Shown in pieces: positions 44,587 to 51,991 of a DNA stretch of 64,000 nucleotides. The position numbers and the translations under genes are program-made. The notes beneath the pieces were generated by a model. It made no database searches, was not told the origin of the DNA, and worked only from the letters and a program-made list of their open reading frames with translations. How positions within the stretch are numbered: position 1 is the stretch's first letter; the number at the start of each line of letters is the position of its first letter. Origin of the DNA: Candidatus Schekmanbacteria bacterium (GTDB taxonomy: Bacteria > Schekmanbacteria > GWA2-38-11 > J061); NCBI GenBank assembly GCA_016219965.1, contig JACRJM010000007.1, positions 248,001 through 312,000 on the forward strand, given 5' to 3'.

Positions 44587-46770
44587 TTATTTCTTTATTA
44601 TCTCTTTGATTGAATCAGCAACCTTTGCCGCATCTGTCACAGACTTATAGCATGTAGTCCCTATGCATGGATACAGTATCGCTTTCTTATCAGGCGGGAG
44701 AATATACGTTTTTCCTGAAGCACCGCTTTCAATATAATTAATGAGCGTGCCCGGATAGTTGAATTTCAGAACCTCCTTCGCCAGGGCATCTCTTGCCGCA
44801 ATGGAAGGACTATCTCCCTTTCTGTAAACAATCACTGCTTTTAATGGCGGAAATTCGTAATCATAGAGTGCGCTTGCCAACCCCGCTGTCTGAAAAGCAT
44901 TGTCTCTTATTGCACCTTTTGTTGCGGAAAGAGCTTCTTTTACGATATTGGAATACTTTTCATCTTCAGTGAGAAGATAGATTTTATCAAGAAATGCGAT
45001 TGCAGCAGCATTGCCTGATGGTCCTTCAATATCATCAATATCAACCGATGGCGCAGAGTAGAGTTGAGTCACATTTTGTATCTTAGATGAGATCTCAGAA
45101 TAAAAAGATAAGAAGCCAGGCGGTTTTTTGCTGTAGAAGCGCTTAATAAGAATATTCGCAGTCTCCACCGCACGGTCCAGATATTTCCTGTCTGCCGTCA
45201 CTCCATAACAATCAATGAGGGCAATTCCTGAAAGCGCCTGGTCTTTTAAAAAATATTTCCTTTCCGTTCCTGATGGTAATGGGAAATGGGAAAATCCTTT
45301 CCCTGCAATGAATGATTTTGAGATGAGGAAATCCATAGCCTTTAATGCCGACGATTTATATTCCTCTTTTCCTGTTCCCCTGTAACCATCAAGAAGCGCC
45401 AGAACTGCAAGCGCATTCGAATCAGTGTAAAATGACCTGTCAATATCCGGTTTGGCAAAAGTGTTTCTGAGAAGTTTAAGTTTGATCATGACCTTGCTTT
45501 CAAGTTCCGGCAATTCTGTGGATGAAGCATCATTATTTGCAAGCAAAAATCTTTTTCCATGTCCATCAACTTCAATAGGTATGAGTTTAAATCTCTTATT
45601 GAAATAATCTATTTCTTTTGGCGAGAGGGCTTTTTTTATGAGCTCTTCATCAAATGAATAATAGTCCCCTTCGGATTCGTTTCCTCTCACTGCTGCAATG
45701 CTCGAATAATACGCGCTAGTCTTGCTGTCTTTCATAAAAGATTCCATGAAATCTAATATTGTAACTCCAATCTTCATAAAATCATTCTTGCCGGAAATTC
45801 TGTAGGCGCGGAGATAAATTGAGGCAAGCATTGCGTTGTCAGTTAACATTTTCTCAAAGTGCGGTCTTGACCAGTCTGCTTTCTCGCTATATCTGAAAAA
45901 ACCTCCCTCAGCATGGTCGTAAAGTGTGCTGTTAAACATCTTCTTAAGGGAAAGTGTCACAGCATCCATGCACTCGCTTTTCCCGGTTGCCATATAATGG
46001 CGCATAAGAAAGGCAAGTACTGTTTCTTGTGGGAACTTCGCACTCCCTGATGTGACAAATCCGCCATGTTCTTTGTCAAAACTTAAGAGTATCTCGCTTG
46101 CTGCATTATTTAATATTTCATCAGATTTAACCTTAGTGTCACCAGCTTCTGATTTAACTATCCTGTCAAAGAAAAATGCGGTCTGCGATTTTAGCTCCTT
46201 CCGGTTCTGTCTGTAAAAACTTGCTCCTTTGTTCAAAACTCCCTTTAATCCCTGGAGCTTATCCGTGTCATCGGGAGGTAAATAAGTTGCACCATAGAAT
46301 GGAAGACCGTCTGGTGCCATGACAACAGTAAGAGGCCAGCCGACAGGAAACCCGAGCATGCTCATAAGCTCCTGATAGCGCGAGTCAATATCAGGCCTTT
46401 CATCGCGGTCAACTTTTATTGCAATGAAGTTTTCTTTTATTATCTTTGCAATCTCCGGATTTGAGTAAGTGTCATTATCCATTCTCCTGCACCAGTAACA
46501 CCAGTATGCACCTATATCGAGGAGCACCGGCCGGTCAAGGCGCTTTGCCTCGGCAAGAGTTTCTTCGCTCCATTCCTGCCAGGGAACAGGCTCTGATGCA
46601 GCTTCGCGCAGATAAGGGCTTCGCGCATTTTTAAGATTGTTTGTTAAGAATTTGCTTTCAGCAGAAAAAGCAGGAGCAGGAATATATGTCAAAAACAGCA
46701 ATGAAATAAATAAAGCAGCAATGTGCTGCTTTCGCGAATGCAAGATTTCATATATTTTATTCACTCTCAC
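44587..46770 (-). CDS. Exported thioredoxin-domain (DUF255/YyaL-like) protein
   Basis: A 727-residue protein with a signal peptide (IAALFISLLFLTYIPAPAFS). The N-terminal thioredoxin-like DUF255 domain has the redox pair in GAYWCYWCRRMDNDTYS and the stretch VDRDERPDIDSRY. The C-terminal part is an alpha/alpha-barrel like N-acylglucosamine 2-epimerases (YDHAEGGFFRYSEKADWSRP, HFEKMLTDNAML). YyaL/SPATA20-type proteins have no firm function; an exported copy at the end of a cytochrome operon may act on thiols of cytochromes or Fe-S proteins. Its ATG overlaps the upstream stop (ATGA). Confidence 0.82.
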   Translation of the reverse strand: MRVNKIYEILHSRKQHIAALFISLLFLTYIPAPAFSAESKFLTNNLKNARSPYLREAASEPVPWQEWSEETLAEAKRLDRPVLLDIGAYWCYWCRRMDNDTYSNPEIAKIIKENFIAIKVDRDERPDIDSRYQELMSMLGFPVGWPLTVVMAPDGLPFYGATYLPPDDTDKLQGLKGVLNKGASFYRQNRKELKSQTAFFFDRIVKSEAGDTKVKSDEILNNAASEILLSFDKEHGGFVTSGSAKFPQETVLAFLMRHYMATGKSECMDAVTLSLKKMFNSTLYDHAEGGFFRYSEKADWSRPHFEKMLTDNAMLASIYLRAYRISGKNDFMKIGVTILDFMESFMKDSKTSAYYSSIAAVRGNESEGDYYSFDEELIKKALSPKEIDYFNKRFKLIPIEVDGHGKRFLLANNDASSTELPELESKVMIKLKLLRNTFAKPDIDRSFYTDSNALAVLALLDGYRGTGKEEYKSSALKAMDFLISKSFIAGKGFSHFPLPSGTERKYFLKDQALSGIALIDCYGVTADRKYLDRAVETANILIKRFYSKKPPGFLSFYSEISSKIQNVTQLYSAPSVDIDDIEGPSGNAAAIAFLDKIYLLTEDEKYSNIVKEALSATKGAIRDNAFQTAGLASALYDYEFPPLKAVIVYRKGDSPSIAARDALAKEVLKFNYPGTLINYIESGASGKTYILPPDKKAILYPCIGTTCYKSVTDAAKVADSIKEIIKK

Positions 46771-48290
46771 ATTCGAGTCCTCATAGTCATACTTACCCCA
46801 AGAAGTCCGAGTGAGATTACTGTGAACAATGTTATAATTATGAGAAATGGCAATGCAATCAAAAATCTCCTTCTCTTTTCCTTCTCAAACCCGGCTGCTG
46901 TAAAAAGCGCAAGCCTTAATCCCCAGTACTGACCGATGGCAATCAGAGTTATCTGAAGAAACCATATGAGAGGCTGTGAAACAAAAGGTTTGAATGTCAC
47001 CGCAGCAGTCCCGAATATGTCCGCTCCGCGTCCCAATGGGTCTGATACCAATGTGAGAACATTCTGCCCTTCAGTGAGAAGATGAGATATATTGTGGGCA
47101 AGGTGATAAAAGAGCGCTACAGGAAGAAGGGAATAGGAAAATTTTATGAAAATATCGCTAAAAGCCCTATCCTTGTTTCTTAAAAAAAACTTTGACGCAA
47201 AAGCACCTCCTGCCTGAACAAGAAAAGGTATGAGCAGAATAAAGATCATTCCAACAGTGAATGAAAGCACGCGGTTGTTATTTAACAGACTTTCGATAAA
47301 GCCCAAAACAGTGTTTTTTGAATCAGAGCGTTCCCATAAAGTTGTCATCGTAAGACCATGGAAAATTGTCATGGCAAGCATCACAATGGCAAGATAGGCT
47401 TCATCAGGTTTTCCGGTAATAGTTTTTTCAATATCTGCGCCAAATGGTCGGATGTTTACTGCAACATTATCATGGGGACAGCTTTTTATGCACTCCGTAC
47501 ACATTATGCAGTATGTATTATCCTCAAGCGTAGTGAGGTTTAAAGAAGTAGGGCACGGCATACCATTTTCATTCCCATTATAGCAGTCTTTTGTTCTGCA
47601 TCCTAAGCAGACATTCCTGTCTTTGCTTCTCACTTCAACAGGTGAAAAAAGTGCATATAACCCTGATATCCTCCCTACAAGACAGGCATGTCTGCAATAA
47701 GGCTTCTTTTCAAAGATTATGGCAGGAACTGCAGAAAGAAATATCATAGCAATGGCAATGTAGGCTGTTGCACGGGGAGAAGATGTGACATTAAAGCCAA
47801 GCTCAAACCATGTAAGGGCAAGGAACAATAAAATAGCAGGATAAATGTTTTTTAATTTCACTGGCCATTTCCAGCCGAGTGTCAGCGGATTACGGGAAAC
47901 TCCATAGGGCTTTAGCCTGACAAATAAACCCGCTATAAAATCCCAGGGGCAGACATAACACCAGGCTTTTCCTCCGATGGCGACAAGGAAGATAAGACCT
48001 GCCCACCAGATAGTCCATGTAAGAATCGGAGCGATGTTAATGATATAATGGCCTACAAGACCAGCATAAATTATAAAGGCAAATATGAGAAAAACCGGAA
48101 GCTGGAAACAAAACTGGATATATGGTTTTTTTAGAAATCTATTTAGCCATCCGGAAGAAAGAAGGTTAAAACGAAAAAAGCTTTTTTCTTTCTCAGTGAC
48201 AAACCAGAAATAAATCTGCCCCATAGAAAAATATAGGATAAGGACGCCTGATGCTGTGAGAAGTTCAATAGGGATTTGAGGCATGTTCAT
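46767..48290 (-). CDS. Polytopic membrane polyferredoxin (NapH/YccM/NosR-like)
   Basis: A 507-residue membrane protein with about ten hydrophobic segments. Cysteine motifs are WCYVCPWDF, YCRHACLVGR, NVCLGCRTKDCYNGNENGMPC and NTYCIMCTECIKSCP, the last two resembling ferredoxin clusters. The pattern is that of quinol-linked Fe-S membrane proteins (NapH, NosR C-terminus). It is translationally coupled (4-bp overlaps) to the NapG-like gene before it and the thioredoxin-domain gene after it. It probably carries electrons from quinol to periplasmic partners. Confidence 0.8.
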   Translation of the reverse strand: MNMPQIPIELLTASGVLILYFSMGQIYFWFVTEKEKSFFRFNLLSSGWLNRFLKKPYIQFCFQLPVFLIFAFIIYAGLVGHYIINIAPILTWTIWWAGLIFLVAIGGKAWCYVCPWDFIAGLFVRLKPYGVSRNPLTLGWKWPVKLKNIYPAILLFLALTWFELGFNVTSSPRATAYIAIAMIFLSAVPAIIFEKKPYCRHACLVGRISGLYALFSPVEVRSKDRNVCLGCRTKDCYNGNENGMPCPTSLNLTTLEDNTYCIMCTECIKSCPHDNVAVNIRPFGADIEKTITGKPDEAYLAIVMLAMTIFHGLTMTTLWERSDSKNTVLGFIESLLNNNRVLSFTVGMIFILLIPFLVQAGGAFASKFFLRNKDRAFSDIFIKFSYSLLPVALFYHLAHNISHLLTEGQNVLTLVSDPLGRGADIFGTAAVTFKPFVSQPLIWFLQITLIAIGQYWGLRLALFTAAGFEKEKRRRFLIALPFLIIITLFTVISLGLLGVSMTMRTRM

Positions 48291-48892
48291 GCGGGCGTTA
48301 CTCTTATTGCCTTTCCGTCAACAGGACATATCTCTTCACATATTCCGCATCCGACACATTTTTTTTCATCAAGCTTCGGCCTGAGCTTAAACCCCTGTTC
48401 AATAGCATGGACAGGGCATATAACTATGCAGGCGCCGCAATATCCTCTGTCTATAAATGGAAGACACATGTTCTCTATTATCCGCGCCTTTCCCATATTG
48501 ACTTTTTCAGGTTCAACATCGCAAAGTGCGCCTGTAGGACATACTTTAACACAATCCATGCAAAGATCGCATCCTTTTGCACCCGGCAGAATATAAGGAA
48601 TCCCTGCCCGTACCCCTTCTTCCTTTCCATAAAACCTTACCGCGCTTCTCGGACACACTTCCCCGCAAAGAAAACATCTGATGCAGCGGCTTAAAAACTC
48701 CTCCTTATTTTCTGCCCCGGGGAGCATGACCGGAATGGGCTGGTAATAGGTCATAGCCACAGGATCAATCTTCCTGTCCGGAATCAGAAAATAATTTTTT
48801 ACAATCATCCCTGCCGCAGAAGGGGCAACTCCTGCGAGTATGAGCTTATTTATTGCTTCCCTGATGAATTCCCGCCGCGATTCTTTTTTCAT
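48287..48892 (-). CDS. NapG-like ferredoxin, second copy
   Basis: A 201-residue protein with an N-terminal Tat-like or anchor segment (RREFIREAINKLILAGVAPS) and four [4Fe-4S] motifs: CIRCFLCGEVCP, CDLCMDCVKVCP, CGACIVICP and CVGCGICEEICP. This is the NapG/MauM layout. Its start overlaps the NapH-like gene upstream by 4 bp. It should pass electrons from NapH to a periplasmic reductase, here NapA or the octaheme cytochrome. Confidence 0.88.
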   Translation of the reverse strand: MKKESRREFIREAINKLILAGVAPSAAGMIVKNYFLIPDRKIDPVAMTYYQPIPVMLPGAENKEEFLSRCIRCFLCGEVCPRSAVRFYGKEEGVRAGIPYILPGAKGCDLCMDCVKVCPTGALCDVEPEKVNMGKARIIENMCLPFIDRGYCGACIVICPVHAIEQGFKLRPKLDEKKCVGCGICEEICPVDGKAIRVTPA

Positions 48893-49797
48893 TGCCTGAA
48901 CTTCCGCTTAAAATTAAGCGCATCTTTGGGGCAGTCAATGATACATTTCCCGCAGTTGTCACATTCCCCGACATGGTTTTTTGCAGGCGGATAAAACTCC
49001 ATACCGCATGAATCAAGGCACACTGTACAGCCTTCCTTTTGAGTACAGAGATTCTTATCTGCGGAAATACCTATAAGCCTGTATTTTCCGAAAAACGAAT
49101 ATAGCGCACCGCCGGGACAGAAATACCGGCACCAACTTCTGGGGGAAATAAAAAACTCAAATATGATTATGCCAAATATGATAGTAAGCCCTGTAACAGG
49201 AAGCGAATAGACATACAGAAAAACCTCCTTTGAAAGAAGAAGCGGAGGATAAAAAACTGAAAAAACTGGCGCACCCGAAAAAAATGAAAATACTACCCCG
49301 AAGGCGAGGAGGTAATATTTTAAATCATAGGAGAAAGTTATCTTCTTAAACTTAACTCCAATTCTTTCAAGAAAAGCTCTCAACATCTGGACAATTTCAA
49401 AAATAAAATTGGCAGGGCAGAGCCAACTGCAAAAAACCCTTCCCATGAGCAGTGTAAGGAGTAAAAAGGGTATAGCAGAAAAAAGAAAAATAGCCGGCAG
49501 TTTCAACGCTGAAGCAAAAGCCTCAACTGCAGCAAGTGGCTCTGAGATCCTGTAACCTTTTATATCAAGGCTCCAGAGAGACCCTTTAATACCCGCAAGC
49601 TTTTCTTCAGAAATCCATCCATTTTCAACTGCAGAATGATAAAACCTGGTCAGAAAATTGCTGTCGAAATTTCCGATATCGCTGCCAACCTGCGACCTGA
49701 TACTTACTTCAAGGGAATTAAGAGGTATGGCAATGAGAAAAAAAACTACCGTTAACTGGATTATCCTTCTTGATACTCTGAGGACAACTTTCTTCAT
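48889..49797 (-). CDS. NapH-like membrane ferredoxin, second copy
   Basis: About 302 residues with four or five membrane helices. NapH-type cysteine motifs occur in GRVFCSWLCPANFIFE and SWCRYFCPGGALYSFF, and two C-terminal clusters (CTVCLDSCG, CDNCGKCIIDCP) follow. The start at 49797 is chosen because its ATG overlaps the upstream stop (ATGA). It oxidises quinol and passes electrons to the NapG-like partner encoded next. Confidence 0.87.
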   Translation of the reverse strand: MKKVVLRVSRRIIQLTVVFFLIAIPLNSLEVSIRSQVGSDIGNFDSNFLTRFYHSAVENGWISEEKLAGIKGSLWSLDIKGYRISEPLAAVEAFASALKLPAIFLFSAIPFLLLTLLMGRVFCSWLCPANFIFEIVQMLRAFLERIGVKFKKITFSYDLKYYLLAFGVVFSFFSGAPVFSVFYPPLLLSKEVFLYVYSLPVTGLTIIFGIIIFEFFISPRSWCRYFCPGGALYSFFGKYRLIGISADKNLCTQKEGCTVCLDSCGMEFYPPAKNHVGECDNCGKCIIDCPKDALNFKRKFRQ

Positions 49798-50354
49798 TTC
49801 ATATCCGCTCTCTTTTTTAAAACAACGATGCAGAAAAGCAAAAGAAAAGCACCTCCGGTAATTGCTATCCATTTCCAGTTTGTTCCTACTTCACCTATCT
49901 GCATTTTAAATTCTTCATTTATTATGCTGCCATCCTCATCAGCAAAGGAAACCCTCATAAAATATATTCCATCAATCTCGTATTTCCATCCTGCCCTGTA
50001 TGTATTCCCCGTGGCAATATTCGACACATAGGGGTCTGTGTCTTCCGGATGCTGAGCTTCACTGTAAACAATAAATGTTACATTGCTCCCGCTATAAGGT
50101 TTCCCGGTTTTAATGTTTTTTATATAGACAACAAGTTCAACTGTATTTGTATTGTATATTTTGTAGTATGAGAAGGTGATCTCGTAATCCCCGGAGGTCC
50201 TTTTCTCCTCAACCTTGGAATACTTGGGATAGTTTTCCTGATATCCGTAATGTGGAAGTCCAGCCAGATGATGAGCTAAAACCTCCCTCTCCGCAGATAC
50301 AAAAGCTGCCAATGCAATAAAAATTATCATGTATTTATTAAACCGTCTGCTCAC
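49794..50354 (-). CDS. Periplasmic single-anchor protein (YtkA/FixH-like)
   Basis: A 186-residue protein with a signal peptide, the motif AHHLAGLPHYGYQENYP right after it, an Ig-like beta domain (YEITFSYYKIYNTNTVELVV, YEIDGIYFMRVSF) and a C-terminal membrane helix (GGAFLLLFCIVVL). The His-rich N-terminus could bind a metal. The fold resembles YtkA/FixH proteins linked to copper or cytochrome assembly. The start is GTG with GGGGAG five bases upstream, overlapping napH by 17 bp. Its role in this operon is unknown. Confidence 0.65.
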   Translation of the reverse strand: MSRRFNKYMIIFIALAAFVSAEREVLAHHLAGLPHYGYQENYPKYSKVEEKRTSGDYEITFSYYKIYNTNTVELVVYIKNIKTGKPYSGSNVTFIVYSEAQHPEDTDPYVSNIATGNTYRAGWKYEIDGIYFMRVSFADEDGSIINEEFKMQIGEVGTNWKWIAITGGAFLLLFCIVVLKKRADMK

Positions 50355-51246
50355 TCTTACTCCCCGCTCTATTTAATTTATAGTCCAGAATTTTTTTGTC
50401 ACATGCGCTTATGCACAAGCCGCATCTGTCGCATGTTCCGTCAAGATTACCATTATCAGGTGAAAGCGCATAGGGGCATACCTTCCTGCAGTCAAGGCAG
50501 TTATTGCATCCATCCCTCACAGGTTCAACATTGAGAAGAGCTTTGTTCCCGAAATAGGAATAAAGAGTCCCTCCCGGACAAATATTGCGGCACCAGAGGC
50601 GTCTTGAGAAAAGAAATTCAAAAGCAGTAATCGCTACTATAAACCAGACGCCGTATGTCAAAACAGACCCGAAAAGGATATCATGAATGACCATTGAAAA
50701 AAGACGTGGGGGATAGATGAACTGGAAATATTCTATGCCCGCAAAGATGCCGAGCAGTACGCCTCCTCCAAGAATAATATGCCTTGTAATCAGCGGAACG
50801 CCTATATCATAAGTGGGCAGTCCGATGCGGGAAAGAAACATCTTGAACTTGTCTGCAATCTCAAGAAGCAGATGCATAGGACAGAGCCAGCCGCAAAAAA
50901 ACCTTCCCAGCAGCACTGTAAAAAAAACAGGAATGAGAAGCGAAAGAAAAAAAACAATATTCGCCTTCTTGGATTTTATAAAGTAACTGAGCACTGCAAG
51001 GGGATCTGATATTGCAAACCCCTTGACTTTCAATGACCATATATTGCCGTTAAAGAAATTGGTAATGGTGCTTCTGTCTTCCCTTTGCCCGAGATATTTA
51101 TCAATGTGTAACAAAATAGCTGATTTTTTGATTTCCCAGTCGCCGTCCCGTTTCACCTTTGCCCCTTCATAGAGGTTAAGCGACAGCACAACTGCAAGAA
51201 AAATTATGACGAGGGCCTGAACCGTTCTTCTTGTGATCTGGAGCAT
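50338..51246 (-). CDS. napH: NapH-like quinol dehydrogenase membrane component
   Basis: About 302 residues with four or more membrane helices. Motifs FFCGWLCPMHLLLE and LWCRNICPGGTLYSYFG are diagnostic of NapH, and the C-terminal clusters are CNNCLDCRKVCP and CDRCGLCISAC. The start at 51246 follows an AAAGGG site placed over the end of napG. It forms a quinol-oxidising pair with the NapG encoded immediately upstream. Confidence 0.88.
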   Translation of the reverse strand: MLQITRRTVQALVIIFLAVVLSLNLYEGAKVKRDGDWEIKKSAILLHIDKYLGQREDRSTITNFFNGNIWSLKVKGFAISDPLAVLSYFIKSKKANIVFFLSLLIPVFFTVLLGRFFCGWLCPMHLLLEIADKFKMFLSRIGLPTYDIGVPLITRHIILGGGVLLGIFAGIEYFQFIYPPRLFSMVIHDILFGSVLTYGVWFIVAITAFEFLFSRRLWCRNICPGGTLYSYFGNKALLNVEPVRDGCNNCLDCRKVCPYALSPDNGNLDGTCDRCGLCISACDKKILDYKLNRAGSKSEQTV

Positions 51247-51247
51247 G

Positions 51248-51859
51248 CTAAACCCTTTGTATTCCTGCAGGTTTGACCCTGATTGCCTGCGGTGCATGAA
51301 TGCATATCTGCTCGCAAAGACCGCACCCCACGCAGGCTGCTACATTGACTACAGGCCTTTCCCATGTTTCAGCAGAAAGGGCTATGCCTGAATATGGGCA
51401 GGCTCTTACGCAAACACCGCAGGCGATCCCGTTGTAGGAGTTGCAGATATTCTTATCAACCTCGGCTGTCCCGATTTTCACTACTTTTGAAATAACATCT
51501 CCGTCATCGCTCTCAACCTTTACGAGCGCACCGCTGGGGCATATCTGGGTGCACTTCATGCAAAGCATGCAAGCTTTCTCTCTTGGGATAAAATAAGGGG
51601 TGCCTACCAGGGCAGGTGATGAGATCTCGTCAAAAAAATTAAGCGTATCATTTGGGCAGACTTCGCCGCATCTGCCGCATTTAATGCATGTGGAAATGAA
51701 CTCTTTTTCAGGGAGTGCGCCCGGAGGACGCAAATATACCCTTCCTCTTGAATCAGTGATATCAGAAAGTTTTTCTAACCTGTCATTAACAAGCCATCCT
51801 GAAAGTCCAATAAAAGGCAGACATAATAACCCTGCTTTTACAAACTCTCTTCTTTCCAT
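51248..51859 (-). CDS. napG: NapG-like periplasmic ferredoxin
   Basis: A 203-residue protein with an N-terminal signal/anchor (MERREFVKAGLLCLPFIGL) and four [4Fe-4S] motifs: CIKCGRCGEVCP, CMLCMKCTQICP, CGVCVRACP and CVGCGLCEQIC. It shuttles electrons from NapH to NapA. An AAGGAAG site precedes the ATG. The 132-bp gap to napA holds a terminator-like hairpin, so part of the napA transcripts may stop before it. Confidence 0.9.
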   Translation of the reverse strand: MERREFVKAGLLCLPFIGLSGWLVNDRLEKLSDITDSRGRVYLRPPGALPEKEFISTCIKCGRCGEVCPNDTLNFFDEISSPALVGTPYFIPREKACMLCMKCTQICPSGALVKVESDDGDVISKVVKIGTAEVDKNICNSYNGIACGVCVRACPYSGIALSAETWERPVVNVAACVGCGLCEQICIHAPQAIRVKPAGIQRV

Positions 51860-51924
51860 TTCGTGGCTTCCTTTATCAGCATCCGTGAAAAAAGATTTTT
51901 TTTACTACTATTACTCTAAAAACA

Positions 51925-51981
51925 GTTCCCCGCCTGAATGCATGAAGAGCCTTAAAACTCTCATTCACCGGGGCGGGGAAC
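51925..51981 (-). terminator. Terminator-like hairpin between napA and napG
   Basis: GTTCCCCGCC and GGCGGGGAAC form a 10-bp stem that continues inward as TGAATG/CATTCA. On the minus strand it is followed by TGTTTTTAG, 10 bp after the napA stop. It probably lowers expression of the downstream genes rather than ending the operon. Confidence 0.75.
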
Positions 51982-51991
51982 CCTTTAATAA

